Below, piece by piece: positions 1-20,754 of a stretch of DNA of 64,000 nucleotides (positions within the stretch are counted from its first letter, which is position 1; every line of letters starts with the position of its first letter). A model generated the notes under the pieces. It had not been told where the DNA came from. It made no database searches and saw only the letters and a list, made by a program, of their open reading frames with translations. A program made the translations under genes and the position numbers. The stretch is from Gambelia wislizenii (lineage: Eukaryota; Chordata; Lepidosauria; Squamata; Crotaphytidae), in assembly GCA_030847615.1 (NCBI GenBank), contig JAUMIR010000002.1:117436309-117500308 (forward strand), read 5' to 3'.

Positions 1-7
1 CAGAAGA

Positions 8-383
8 GAGTGGTTCTTAACCTTTTCTTTCCCAGGGACCCCCTTTAAATATCTTTTGTTACCATGGGCCCTCAAGACTTAACTCAAGATTTAAAATCCT
101 AACAGCAACAATAAAACAATTACATCATCTGTTCAATCTTCCTTCAGAGGCACTGAAGCGGGAGGGAAGATTTTTATCCTGCTTCTTTTTGCAAGTTTGT
201 GGCTGGAGGAGATTGAATGGCTATGTGCAGGCCAAGCCAGCCAGCCTTTGCCTTGGCTCCTGCCACATGGCTGCTCCACTGCAGAGAGGCGGTGGGCCAA
301 ACAACTTCCAAGCCTTCACAGACCCCCTGTGAGGACATCGTAGACCCCTGGGGGCCCACAAACCCAAGGTTAAGAGTCACTTC
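8..383. mobile_element. hAT/Charlie-like non-autonomous element
   Basis: Terminal inverted repeats at 8-24 (agtggttcttaacctt) and 366-383 bound about 375 bp. The ends resemble Charlie-type ends as recalled. No coding capacity. Confidence 0.5.
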
Positions 384-385
384 CA

Positions 386-450
386 TAGGATGTTGCCAGG
401 GCAATTAAAGTGGAATCATAACTCTATAATTGTGTAGTGTGAAAGGACCC
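386..450. repeat. Half copy of foldback family A
   Basis: Carries the right-arm motif of family A (aattaaagtggaatcata, then gtgtagtgtgaaa), as in the full copies at 2690, 39728, 40270, 42757 and 61988. The left arm is missing. Confidence 0.5.
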
Positions 451-957
451 TAGCAAAAGTGTCCAACTACACTTCCTTTTTTATATAGTACCCCTCATTC
501 TTAGCAGCATGCTAGGGTAGGTTGTTTGGTCTGGTCTGGCTTTTGCTGAGGGTCTCTAGTCCAAAGATTGTTATATGAGCTGCAAGTACGACTTGAATGT
601 ATTGTGCTTCATGTGTACATCATCTGATTAGTTTTGAAGTGGCTGTGACTAATCAGAGAAGGGATGTTGTGGTTGTGGTTGAAAGTTCCCAGATTGTCAC
701 GTCAATTCAGTTGACAGCTGCAGCAGTATCAAGGTAAATACAGCGTAAAACAGAAAACAGGAGGGAATGGAACCAAGGCTACACTATCATGCACATCTAG
801 TCAAGAGTGTCTCCAATATCAAAACAATGGAACTTGTAACTATGGAGAGCATTCCATCTTAATGTCCTTGTTGATTTTTGAAGTGGGTATATTCTGGTCT
901 TCTGGTTTCTGAAAGAGCATAGTGCAGTTGGAGACAAAATAAAGCCCCCTTTTAAAA

Positions 958-1270
958 GAGCGAGCATGGTGTAGTGATTTGAGTGTTGAACTAGGACTCT
1001 GGAAGACCAGGATTCGAATACCTGCTCAGCTATGGAAACCTAGTGGGTGGCCTTAGGCAAGTCACACTCTCTCAGCTGTTGTTCTTGTTGTCATTGTCAT
1101 TGTTGGTGTGCACCTGCAAGTTGTTTCTGACTTAATGGTGACCCTAAGGCAAACCTATCATAGAGTTTTGAGGAAGGCAATGGCAAACCTCCTTTGAACA
1201 AATCTTGCTGAGAAAACCTCATGATAGGGTTGCTGTAAGTTGGAATTGACTTGCAGGCACATAAAAGCAA
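958..1270 (+). mobile_element. Squamate tRNA-headed SINE, with inverted segment
   Basis: The head has the tRNA-like B-box region (accaggattcgaatacc) and the body ends in the BovB-like tail (gacttgcaggcaca). The middle, about 1080-1168, reads as the same SINE in reverse orientation, so the copy is rearranged or carries a second fragment. Confidence 0.75.
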
Positions 1271-1639
1271 TAATGTGTGAGAAACAAATCTTCTAACATA
1301 GGAGAAAAGGCAATACTAGAGGGGAAATAGGTCATAAAATTATGAATAGAGCAAGAGTGACTAGAGGGAAGATATTATTCATTATCTTCAAAAAGAAGAA
1401 CTTGTGCTCCTTCACTGAGATTAATTAGCAACAAAAGGAATTGTTCCCTCACACTACACATGTGCATAGACAGTTTCCAGAAGCTTTGCTACAGGTTGTT
1501 GTTGTGATAGTCAGAATAAGCACTTTTTAACTTGACTTGATTATAACAGTGAGGACAGATCTGCAATATACCTCAGAGGAGCAGATGCTGGGGGATTAAT
1601 AACAGAAGATACACAAATCCACACATGTGCATGGTTTTA

Positions 1640-1838
1640 AATCATTTTAAACTATTTGATGTCCATGGTTTTAATCTGTCATCTTTAACCAGCTGAAACG
1701 AAGGCTGAATCTTTTAAAAATGGTTTTAGACTTTTAAAATCATTTTATTCTTTACATTGTTTTAAACTGATTTTATTGCACACTGCCCTGAGATCTTTAG
1801 ATAGAGGCTGGGATATAAATATTTGAATAAACAAATGA
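1640..1838 (+). mobile_element. L2/CR1-like LINE 3' end
   Basis: Repeated ttttaaa units, then gcacactgccctgagatc and ggatataaata, the 3' terminus shared by other L2-like copies in the window. Strongly 5' truncated. Confidence 0.5.
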
Positions 1839-1967
1839 CATGGACATTGCTTTCATGCCTTGCCTTTAGGTTCATGGAGTGTTATAAGAAGATAGGAATC
1901 CTAGTCAGAAAGGACATTGGTCTAATCTCACATGACAGCTATTATGTTTTTAGTTACTTTAGTACAG

Positions 1968-2105
1968 GAGTGGACAACTTTTTTATCTCTCCAAATGATG
2001 TTACATAACATCTCCCATCAGCCCTTGCCAACATAACCCATGGTAAGGGATGCTGGAAATTGCAGTCCAGCAACATTTCGGGGGTCATAGATTGTCCACA
2101 CCTGT
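1968..2105. repeat. Foldback element, family B
   Basis: Short palindromic element: caggagtggacaactt pairs with attgtccacacctg, with the shared core gggatgctggaaattgcagtcc. Further copies at 6360, 10525, 12825, 19355, 23685, 30320, 37425, 61820 and 62205. Confidence 0.6.
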
Positions 2106-2689
2106 TTTATTATGGTATTTCAGTAGGGAAATGTATGTAGAAGTAAAGTCATTTTGAAACTGGGCTTTCTATTGCTTATTTTTACTGCATCATAGATATC
2201 TGATGTTCTTAAACAGCCTGCACTCAGTCTGGCTCAGTTGATGGCAAACTAGGCACAAAGAACTTTTGTCTTCCTAACCCCAAATATGGAATTTTTCAAG
2301 GCACTGACTGATAATTTATAGAGGGGCAAGATCTGTGCTTCTAGAAGCATATTGAGCCCAATCTTCGCCCGCCCCCTGCTGATTTTTATCATGCAGAAAA
2401 TTATTCTTTAACATGCAGAAAAGTTACTCACATGCAGCAAGATTTCCTAATTTGCATTTCCACGCTGTGTGAAGGAAGAAGTCTTTGCTGGTGGTGTGGA
2501 AATGCAGACTACTACAGGTATTAGCCTCTTAGCAGGTTAGCTGCCTCTTAGCAGGCTAATCATTAAAATGTTACCAAGTAGAGTGGAAAACAAGGGTTAG
2601 AACATTTTGTCATCCCCCCCCCTTGGTTTTCATGCTCATTACAAAGGAAGAAGCCTTCCTCCTTCTGCAGCTAGCATGTAAACCATAAG

Positions 2690-2945
2690 GATAGCCACAC
2701 TGCCCAGTTATAGCAGCATGATACCATTTTAAAGCCATGCAGTGAAGTCCTGGGGTTTGTAATTTGGTGAGACAGTTAGAATTCTTTGCTAGTGAGCTCT
2801 AGCACTGTAGATCAGGGAAGTGCACTAGAACTCTCTAGCAAAAGATTCTACGTACCTTGCCAGATTACAGATCCCAGGGTTCCATAGGATGGAGCCATGC
2901 CAGTTAAAGTGGAATCATAATTCTATAAAAGACTAGTGCAGATAC
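2690..2945. repeat. Foldback element, family A
   Basis: Imperfect inverted-repeat arms carrying 'cattttaaagccatgcag' on the left and 'ccatgccagttaaagtgg' on the right around a middle with opposed 'gagctcta' and 'tagagagttc'-like motifs. No coding potential. Probably a MITE. Confidence 0.6.
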
Positions 2946-3179
2946 ACATCAAGTGGACTGGCAGAGGAGAGAGAGATCGACATTGAGATTATCACCAGTC
3001 TATTCTCTTGCCTGCATGGAATTCATGGTTGCCTGTGTCTACCAAACAGTCCATTAAATACAACACCAAGTTAGCTGCACTCTTAAACACTTTTACCTGG
3101 GATTAAGCCTATTGAATTCAGTGAGACATCTGTCAAGTTTCAAATAGACATGCATGGGACTGTGCTACTAAGCACTATG

Positions 3180-4045
3180 GCCAGGCTTGGGACCTCTCCT
3201 TGGCTGAGATGCTCATGGGCAGTCAAAAGGCAAATCAGGAAATAGTGACTTTGCCTGTGTTGAATGGGGTTATTCTCCCCCTGAAATCTCAGGCTCACAG
3301 CTTGGGTGTTCTCCTTGATCCAATTCTAAGCATGGATGCTTCAGTTTTGGCAGCGGCCTGGGGAGCGTTTCATAGTTAAAACTACTGTGCCAGCTGTGCC
3401 CATTCCTTGAAACACATGCCTTGATTATGTCCCATTTGGACTACTGTAATGCACTCTATGTGGGGATGCCTTTGGAAACTTCAGTGGGTCCAAAATGCTG
3501 ACGGGCCAGTTTACAGGAAGCATGTAGCTCTCTTGTTAAAACAGCTTTACTGGCTACTGGTTAGCTTCTGGGCTCATTTCAAAGTGCGGACCATGACCTA
3601 TAAAGCCCTATACAACTTAGATCCAAACTATCTGAAAGACCATATCTCCCTGCCTATATGAATCTGCCAGGATGTTAAGATCTACATGGGAGGGGTTTCT
3701 CTTGGCCCTGCCACTGCCATAGGCTCAATTGGTGAGGATGAGAGAGCCTTCTCAGTGGCTGCTCCCACCCTCTGGAATACCAAATGGAGGTATTTCCCTG
3801 CTCTCCTTTTGCAGGTAGGCAGAGACCCTTTCTGTGTAAGCAGGGCTTTAATATGCAATCACTCACAGGGAGACTTCTTACTGGGGTGTGCTTTTTGTAA
3901 GCCCTTTAAATGATTGTATGTGATGCTTTTAATTGTTTTTGAAATTTTATTGTGGGCTTTAAATTAATTCCTTTTGTGAGCCACTTTGGGTCCCACTCTG
4001 GGTGAAAGGTGGCATATAAATGAAACAAACAAATAAATAAATAGG
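3180..4045 (+). mobile_element. L2-like LINE, RT C-terminal fragment and 3' end
   Basis: Broken frames still read like the L2 reverse-transcriptase C terminus (SFWAHFKVRTMTYKALYNLD, then RAFSVAAPTLWN). It ends in gtgggatataaatg-like sequence and an aaat-rich tail. Several stops and frameshifts; dead copy. Confidence 0.75.
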
Positions 4046-4389
4046 CTGAAGACTCCTTTCAAAGTATATTTTCCCTCAACACCACCCCTTTCTCTTTATA
4101 AAGAACATCCAAACTTAGCATGATAAAAAGAGACACAGAAATAAGTAATATCCAAATGTATACAGGCTATGCATGATGGTGAAACAACCACTCCTGGAAA
4201 CCTGTGGAGTTGATTTGTTGGTGTTCTTCAGTGAAATACTTTCCAATGTTCAACAGGTCACTTTCCAATAGCTACAAATGTAATGATCTCATCCCATAGT
4301 TGTATCAACCCAGAATGTTGCAAGGCTGCATTTTTCTGGTTGTTTCTTTTGGTTTACCGTACTTGTTATCTGCATGAGTTGTTGCTACT

Positions 4390-5125
4390 ATTATTATTTC
4401 ATAGAATCATAGAATTGTAGAGTTGGAAGAGACCACAAGGGCCATCCAGTCCAACCCCATGCCGTGCAGGAATACACAATCAAATCATTCCTGACAGATA
4501 GTCATCCAGCCTCTGTTTAAAAACCTCCAAAGAAGGAGACTCCACTATATTCCGAGACAGTGCATTCCACTTCTGAACAGCTCTTACTGTCAGGAAGTTC
4601 TTCCTAATGATTAGGTGGACTCCCTTTTCTTGTAGTTTGAGTCCATTGCTCCATATCCTTGTCTCTGGAGCAGGAGAGAACAAGCTTGATCCATCCTCAA
4701 TATGACATATCCCTTCAAATAATTAAACATGGCTCTCATGTCCCCTCTCAACCTTCTCTTCTCCAGATTAAACATGCCCAGCTCCCTAAGCTGCTCCTCA
4801 TAGGGCATGGCTTACAGACGTCTCACCATCCTGGTTGCCTTCCTCTGGATACGTTCCAGCTTGTCAATATCCTTCCTGAATTGTGGTGCCCAGAACTGGA
4901 CACAGTATTCCAGGTGATGTCTGCCCAAAGCAGAATAGAGTGGCACTATTACTTCCCTTGATCTAGACACTATACTTCTATTAATGCAGCCTAGAATTGC
5001 AATGGTTTTTTTTTAGCTGCTGCATCATACTGTTGACTCATGTTCAGCTTGTGGTCCACTAAGACTCTTAGATCCCTTTTGCATGTACTGCCATCAAGCC
5101 AGGTGTCACCCATGATTGTTTCTAC
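4390..5125 (-). mobile_element. CR1/L3-like LINE 3' end
   Basis: The minus strand encodes [20 protein letters not shown], the RT C terminus of CR1-type LINEs, followed by the typical 3' UTR (gactccactatattccgaga and the terminal atagaatcatagaattgtag on +). 5' truncated near 5125. Confidence 0.85.
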
Positions 5126-5944
5126 ATAGTGTTAGTGAATGCGGAGCAGTTACAGATTGCCACGTTGGTACTTACCGTGAATGTGCATTCTGGGGTTGGT
5201 AGAGAGAAGGAATCTGAGAATCAAGACAGATGGGTTACCTCCTCCACCACCCAGAGAAGAGGCAGGAAGAAACACACCCCAGGTCCCAAATGGTATATTT
5301 CGTTTCTGTCATTTGTTTGAGAAGTATTTCTTTATTTGTTATCATCTTGTTTGGTATGAGTTCTTGTATTTGAGAACTTTCCCCCTTGTATTGATTGGGA
5401 TCAGCTCATGTGATGCTCCAGCAGGTCATTTGGTGAATTTAAGGATGCTCTAATAGGTTAGCTAGCTTTATTATTGCACCACTCACATGCATCTGTCTTT
5501 GTAGAATATGTCATAATCCTTAAGACTGGGTTGGGTAACAAAAGAAAAAGTCTCCTCACAAAGCAGAATTAAAGCTTGCAACTTCTTAACTCTGAGCCCT
5601 CAAACCTAGCCCAAAGATGACCAGCTCTTGAAAGTTGGTCAAGTTTGTATTTAGCACTACTCAGGGGAAAAAAAGTACTGTAGTTCCATAACTTGGCTGA
5701 GGGCAGCTATAACACCTGGATTTCTTAATGTTGTATTTTCTCTTGTTCATAAAACTTAAGATCTCACAAAATTCAAATCTCCACTCATCCATGAAGCTTG
5801 CTGGGGGCGAGCTTGGGCCAGCTGCCATCTCTCTGACTCGCCTATCTCACATGATTGGACAAAGATTGAGATATTGAATAAGAATGAGGTAGTAACTTGT
5901 CAGTTCTGCTGTCTTTAAAGTCTTATTCCTGTAACTGGTTGCCA

Positions 5945-6303
5945 AGCCATTGTGTGGTGGCGGTTATATGCCTTCAAGATGACCTAAGGTCACCCTATTG
6001 TAGCATTTCTTGCAAGATTTATTCAGAGGAGATTTGAAACCCAAATTCTGACCACATAATATTTGTTGTTAGGTGTCTTCAAATCAGCTCTTAATGGTGA
6101 ACCTATTGTAAGGGTTGTTGGTTTTTTGTTTTTGTTTTTGGCAAGATCTATTATGAGGAGGTTTGCCATTGCCTTTGTGTTCAGCTCAGAGAGTATGACT
6201 TGCCTAAGATCACCCACTGGGTTTTCATGGCTAAGCAGGGATTTCAATCCTGATCTCTTAGAGCCCTAGTCCAACACTCAAACCACTACACTATGCTGGT
6301 TTC
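5945..6303 (-). mobile_element. Squamate SINE, two adjoining minus-strand pieces
   Basis: 5945-6055 is a tail-only fragment. 6062-6303 is a nearly full minus-strand copy from ggtgtcttcaaat to the head (caaaccactacactatgctgg). Together they form a head-to-tail dimer-like arrangement. Confidence 0.75.
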
Positions 6304-6359
6304 CTCATTGTTTGGTATTGGTCGATATAGTATCGTGACTATATAGCAGGGTAAGAATC

Positions 6360-6478
6360 ATATGGCTTTCCAGATGCTGTTGGACTGCAAAGACCAGCAG
6401 CCCTAGCCAGTATAGCCAAAGGTAAGGAATGCTGAGATTTGCAGTTCAACAACATTTGGAGAGCTGTGTACTTTCCAC
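6360..6478. repeat. Foldback element, family B
   Basis: Contains ttccagatgctgttggactgcaaa, the centre aaggtaaggaatgctgagat and a matching inverted arm. In the upstream flank of C3orf18. Confidence 0.55.
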
Positions 6479-7459
6479 CTCTGTTATGTAACATAAATAG
6501 TGCCATAGTGACTGTCTGCCTTTCCCTGATCTTCAAGAAAGTGATGATTGCACTAAGCCCTAAAAAAGGTGGGGAGGGGGGAAAAAGCCTACAAGCTATA
6601 CAACCTTTCTGCCTTGAAGTCTATATGTCTTTAACTCTAAGAAGTTCTGTTTTTCAGTCTAAGAAGTTCTGTTTTTCATCCTAAAATCATTCTTTGGTCC
6701 AGCAAGATATGATGTCAAACCTGAATTCAGTGAGACTAATGTCTTTGTGTAGACATGTCACATAGTTCATGTTGTATTATGATTATGAACTGTATGGTTT
6801 CTGGTTCAGATCTCAGCTCAACCATGAATTAACTGTGCTGACTTAAAGAAAACTGCCCCTCACATACAGTATGCAATGAGAGCTTATGAATAGCTGCTTA
6901 CCTTATAGGGTTGCTCTAGAGCAAGGGTGAGAAGCCTCTTTAAGGCCAAGGACCAAATACAGTTATGGAGATTTTTTTTTTTTTTGAGGAATGTTCTGCA
7001 TTCTAGGGGTGTGCAGGACCAAAGGCAAAGGTGGGGGACCACAAATATTGAACTACTTCAATATTTATTGTCAGGTAACCCAAGGTTTAGGAGAAGTGCT
7101 TCCATGTTTTAGCGTGGAGAAGCCTTGTACAATCTCTGGGAAACCACTAAAATATGATACCATGGGGAAGAGAGTTTGGCCATCTCAGGGACCCCAGAAG
7201 GCCTGAGCTGGCTCACTTGTGCGCTAAAAATAATTTGGGGAACAAAGTCAGATTCTCATGTTTTCTTCTTCTTTTATTGCTAGGCCAATATGACTTCAGT
7301 TCAGAAAAACTACTAAAAAAAAAAAAAGGAAATAATCAAAAAGGGCTTAACCATCAAGATTTGTGACTGAAGAGGAGAAGTGATGCCTTCATAGTGGAAA
7401 ACCTTTGTAATTCAAGACGCCTGTCAAATAAAAAACAGGACAGAAAACACTTGGCCAAG

Positions 7460-15326
<7,867 letters not shown>

Positions 15327-17560
15327 ACAGTGTTTCCTCAACCTGAGACATGAGAAGAGGATGCCAACCAATTAGCAACTTAACATGGATGGTGACCTTC
15401 AATTCTAAGCTGGGAGAAATTGCTGAGAACCAACATGTTTCAGAAACATGAAGACCACTGGTACTTCTGTTGCCATCCAAGTGGCCCCACATGACTATGC
15501 TCCAAGTTTCATTGGTAACACTGTTACAAAGCTGTGTGCAATAGAAGATGTGAGGGTATTTGTAGATAAATTGGCCAGAATATATATAGTGACAAATGAG
15601 GGTTGGAAGCCAGAGCATCTGTTTCTAAGGCCTTCCTCCCTTGGGTTGTTGTGAGAGTATCCAGAGTCCTGCAGGGGGACCTAAGCCAATCCATGCAGTA
15701 GACTGAAAAGATGACTCTTGTTGCCAGTTATGAGGGTGTAACTTCCAGGAGCTGGGAGCCTGAGCAACTGTTTGCCATGTTTCCATAAGCATAAAGTGTC
15801 ATCCCAGGACATCTTGGAGGCAACTAGTTGTCCATCTCATGTTCTTCATGTGCAGTAGAAGCTGCCCTCAAGCATGATCACAAGGTCCAGAGACGTTGCT
15901 TCAGATCCTTCTACTTGATTCTTCCAGCACCAAGTATTCTGATAGTTATTTTTTAAGGAAGTGATTCATTTGGGAGATGGTGTTGATGATAGTTATCAAT
16001 ATGGCTTCTATATGCGTGCACACGTTTATGTGTGTGTGGAGGAGGTGGTTTATTCATCAAAAACACCACCTCTTCTGAGCCCTAATTGATACTGCAGGCA
16101 GGAGAGTCTTAGAAGTAAGAGCAGCAATACTAGCACATAGATTTTGAGGCCAATCATCATATCCTTCTTCAGCCAAGGACAGGGAATTTTGGTTGAAGAG
16201 CAATCATTTTTGGAAGAATACTGTGTATACATGCATGTTCTCATATATATGTAACAATCAGTAACCAGTTCTTCACACCGAATGGGTTAAAAGCCTGACC
16301 TGCATCTGTCTACTACCAGGCATTCAAAATATTTTATTTGCATTTAATTTTTTGGTCTGTTCTAAAGTAGGCAAGAACATTGCAAGGAAAGGAAAACAAA
16401 AGAAAAATGACAGGGTAATGTTATACTTCCAAGTACTTATTTTGACCTTAGCTGGTAGGATTAAGAAGCTGAGTTGTCTAGTTTTTCATGCTTTTTTTAA
16501 AAAAAATAATCCAATATTTGGTGACTATTTAAAGCCAGATTTATTTAATTAACGTATACAAAGTAGATTATCTTCCTTCATTTTAAAACTGCACCTTTAA
16601 TGTTGTTTTCCCATTTGTGTGGGAGTTGACATGTTTACTTATTTATTTATTAAGGTAGTTGAGATCCTGCCTCTATTTTTTAAAAAAAGTGGTCCTCAAG
16701 TGGTTAGAAGGCTGTAAGTTGGATTTTGTTTCATTCAGGTTTGGGGGGGGGGACATGGGGCCAAGAATGATAGTTGTACAGTAGTATGCGCTGAGCTCAG
16801 AAGCCCCACATCAACTCCGCGTCAGAATCTCCCTGTACTTTAGAGTTTAATAGAAACATTCAGATCTTTCTTTACCGAAGCTTATGACGTTTGCTTCTCC
16901 ACTTCCCACTGATGGCTTACATACTCAGGAACCTGCAGTAGCAGTCAGCTGTACTTGAGTTCATCTTTTGTAGTATAATAATGGCTCTGCCTGTTTCTGA
17001 ACCCCCAAGTTATTTATTCATTCAGATTTTAAAATTCAGTGTCATTCCATTTCCGCATTGGAAGAGGCAAAGAAAGTTACAATTGTATTAAGTAGCTACA
17101 ATAAACCAGTAAAAGGGAAAAGCTTGGCAAGCATAATAAATCATGAAAGGGAAAGAATGATACTGGTCTTGGACCCTCTTTGTGGGCAGGGTTTATTGTT
17201 CTCATATGTCACCAGTGTGGAAGGAGAGAGGCAAAAAACCTCACACTTGGGAGCTGGCAGGTTAAAATCCCTTCTGTTAACCATGATCACTGTGAAAATC
17301 AATGTCGTAAGATCACACAAGCATCACAATCTATTCTGTAACCCCCACCCCCCATGAATAACACCTGTGACAAAGAGTGGATAATGGGAGGGGTGAGGTG
17401 GAGTGGCACATTCAAGCTGCAAGAATTAAATTGGGGGAGAGGAACCTCTGACCCATGGATGGTCTGATCCAGTTCAGAGAGGGGCCAAGGTGTGCCTCTC
17501 CCCCATCTTCAAAGGTCTGCCCCTGGAGGGAGATTCTTGAGCTGTTCTGCAGTGCTAAGG
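15327..17560 (+). other. C3orf18: Probable C3orf18 3' UTR and flank
   Basis: Non-repetitive sequence directly after the stop codon; no splice-compatible exon or foreign coding frame was seen. The 3' end is not defined. AATAAA occurs at 17135-17140. Confidence 0.4.
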
Positions 17561-17730
17561 CCCAAGATAATATATTGTAAGCGAAGATGTTCGTAGGGAG
17601 TTAACCAGTTTTCTGCTGTTTGGAACCCAACCAAAAACCACTGGGGGAATGTGTTACTTATCAAGGTGTGAGAAGTGCTGTCAGATGTAAGCAGGGCTTC
17701 ATGCTGAGAGGTATGAAGTGGTTTGCTTGC

Positions 17731-17747
17731 TGGTGTGTGTGTGTGTA

Positions 17748-17778
<31 letters not shown>

Positions 17779-17779
17779 A
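17731..17779. repeat. (GT)n then (GA)n microsatellite
   Basis: A short GT tract followed by about 15 GA units. Confidence 0.85.
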
Positions 17780-19350
17780 CATAAATATCTATGTATACAT
17801 GTCTATATCTTTGGCTGTTCTCTTTTGTGCTCCTAAGGCAACTAAGAAAAGCACCTTAACCCTCTTCTTGAAACTGAAATGGGAAACGGGAACACCACCA
17901 CCCTATGTCACCGCCCATCCCTCATGTTTTCTTCTCAGTTTCTCCCTTCTCCTTGTGTAAGAGTGCTTTGTTTGTCATATTTTGTGTAAGAGCAAGGCTC
18001 TAAATCACATGAGACTGGATCTATATGACAGATGCAAGGCACTCAGCAGTCACCCAGATGAGTTAGTGTGATCTATGCAATGTATGCATCTGTATATCAG
18101 TGCTATGGGTATATTGTCACTTAATGGGTTTTTCAATGCATGCAGTTTGTCAGTCAGAGGTGGGGGTCTGCTCTAGGCCTACAAAATGATTGTGTGGAGG
18201 TCTATTAGGCATATAGCTGGCTGTGTGAATATATGCAGTGTTTAACTCCATGAAATGGAACTTCTCAGTTGGTTTCACTCTATTTACTCCTATAGATCTT
18301 CCTGCCTTTTGAGATATATATAATAATAATTGCTGTAGGAAGATGGAATTATAATGAAACCTTTCAAGAAATTATTTCCTAAGGGCTTTCATGCAATCAG
18401 GAGTGACTCAGTTTCCTCCAACAGTCCTATTTAACACCCCTTTTGAACAACAACAAGAACTCGGTTGAATCTACAGTTCACAGTGGACACTAATTAACCT
18501 TTTCCTTACAGCTCTGCACTACAAGGTAATAAGTCAGGCTGCACTGCATAGGGGAAGGAGATTGGAGACTACCATAATCAGTGGCATTGGCTGTAGCAAA
18601 TGGGAGTTTGACTCCAACAACACTTGGAGGGCCACCAGTGGCAGCTGGTGGCTTCTGTGTCAGTGGGGCAGTAAATCAGTTTTGAGTTTTAATCTTGATT
18701 TCAAAGAGCTGTCTATGGTGCTGACATCTCCCCCCCCCCAGATAGGTTCAGCACCTTGGATAGTGCCGTAAAAATTGAAATGAAAACCCAGAATAGATTT
18801 GCCATCGTGGAACCTACGAACTGAACAATTTGAAGGTCCCAGGCTCCCCACTCCAGCCTGCCACAGAGGCTGCTGAGTATGAAGTGAAGGAAATGGAAGC
18901 AGCAGGCCTGTTTCTAGGCTACTGCAAGATAGCTTTGCTCTGTGGACTTTTGTTCAGGTTCCATGCACCCCCTGATTCAAAATGCTTCAGATGTCTTGTG
19001 TCTCTCTTTGCAGAAATTGGCAATTTGGCCATGGATGACATCTGGGAATGGTACTTCACTACCAAGTAGCAGCTGGCCCAATTCTCAGGCACCTCTAACC
19101 TTTGCAGAGCTGCCATGGTTAAATATGACCGGGAGTTCCGTCTCCACTTCTTTCTTTTTCATGGTGACTTCACTACTTCTTAACCATTCTCATCACTGAA
19201 GCAAAAAAAGAAAATATGCTCCATGAAGTGCCATTAACTGAAATCCTTGCAATTCTCAGGCACTTGAAAGCACAGTGATTAACTTATAAGGTATGAGCAT
19301 GAGCTTTTGTTCATGGGCTATTTCTGCAAAAGAGACAATTGAGCAGTCTT
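17780..19350. other. Intergenic sequence, no gene recognised
   Basis: Only short unsupported frames. 18540-18640 has a weak family B-like fragment (ggagtttgactccaacaaca). Confidence 0.4.
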
Positions 19351-19354
19351 TGGC

Positions 19355-19465
19355 CCCAGGTCTGTTGGACTACAACTCCAACCATCCCCTGGTCAGCATG
19401 TCCAAATGGTTGTGGATTCTGGAAGTTGTAGTCCAAAATCTCTGAAAGGTGCTGGACTGCTATAA
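19355..19465. repeat. Foldback element, family B
   Basis: tgttggactacaactccaac pairs with ggaagttgtagtccaaaatc around the centre at about 19400. Confidence 0.6.
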
Positions 19466-20204
19466 GTAATAAATGTCCTTCCAGGGCAGGCAATGGCCTA
19501 AGTCCATTTATTTGTCTCTGCTACAATAGGCCTGTTGAATCCACAGGAACTTGGCAAGCAGATACTTAAGTAAATTCCATTGATTCAGTGAGTCTCTAGT
19601 TGGGACTAACAATTAGATTTAGGCCAGTGGGTGGTTGTTCTCTGTTCCTTTCACTCTGTAAGCTCTGTTCTCTGTTGAAGGCTGTGTGGCAAGGTAGCAC
19701 TGATGACTTTATCAAAAGAGAAGGGCCAATATGTGTGCATGTGCGTGAGTGTGTTGGGCTTGTGCTGCCGTATTCTTCTAATGCAATAGCCCCTTCTTAA
19801 AGGGTACGTGGAAGTACCTGCATAATTGTAGCATAACTGTTACAATAATATGTACCTGTATTTGAGATGTTATTAAAATATTTATGTGAAATCAAGTATG
19901 ACTTTTGCTTGCTCCTCACCCCTCCCCCTTGCTGACCCTGAAGAATTTTGCTTTGTAAATGGATATTCAATAGTAATGCTCATTCTTTTTAAGCAATAGA
20001 TTTTTGTCGATCCCTTCTTGTCCAACAGCTAAAGCAGGCTGTGATGGACCAGACAAAAGGAAGAAAACTGGACAGTTCCTGATTCATTTTCTGGTTTGCC
20101 AATTTTTTCCCTAAGGGTAGGCTAATATTAGTGTTACTATCCTCTGCTTTTCCCCCTGAACTGGGGCATAAGGCAGCTTTTAAAAATTAAAACAGAAACA
20201 TATA

Positions 20205-20679
20205 CAGTAACACCCCCACATCTATGGGGGATTGGTTCCAGGGCCTCCACAGATAGTAAAATCCATGGATAATAGCGAACGCCATCCCAGGGGGCCATCC
20301 GGGGGAAAAGGGAGATGAGTTCACTCCTCCTCCCCCTTTGCCCCCCCCTATGGTGGCGGCAATTGCGGGGGCAAAGGGGGAAGGGGACGAGACCAGGTTG
20401 TTTTTCTGCCCCCTTCACCCTTCACGCATGGCTTCACCACAAGGGCAATCCGTCCTCTTCCCCCTTGGCTTCACCACAGCGGCAGTCACGAGGGGGAAGG
20501 GGATGTGGTCATGTCACTCCCCCTCCTTTTGGTACTGCGATTGCCACTGCAGTGACAAGCCCTCCCAGGGGAATGGACGGGGGAGGTAAGATCCCTCCTC
20601 CTCCCTTCCCCCCCACCATTGCCAACCATGGATAATTGAATCAGCAGTTGGAAAATCAGCAGATGCGGGGGTGCTACTA
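20205..20679. mobile_element. MER2-like Tigger MITE (Tc1/mariner)
   Basis: cagtaacacccccacatct and its inverted copy agatgcgggggtgctacta bound 475 bp. The left end goes on with gggggattggttccagggcc and aaatccatggata, as in mammalian MER2. A TA precedes it. The GC-rich interior (20310-20620) is unlike the surroundings and has no transposase. Confidence 0.65.
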
Positions 20680-20754
20680 TGCAAGCATATATGTAAAACA
20701 TGCAAAGATATATCAAGAAAGCTGACTGCAAGAAAGCTGATTTCAGTAGGCTTA

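Noticed and set aside
1..7280. HEMK1 exons upstream of C3orf18, as expected from human gene order
   Set aside because: No methyltransferase-like frame (for instance an NPPY motif) was found on either strand; HEMK1 probably lies left of the window.
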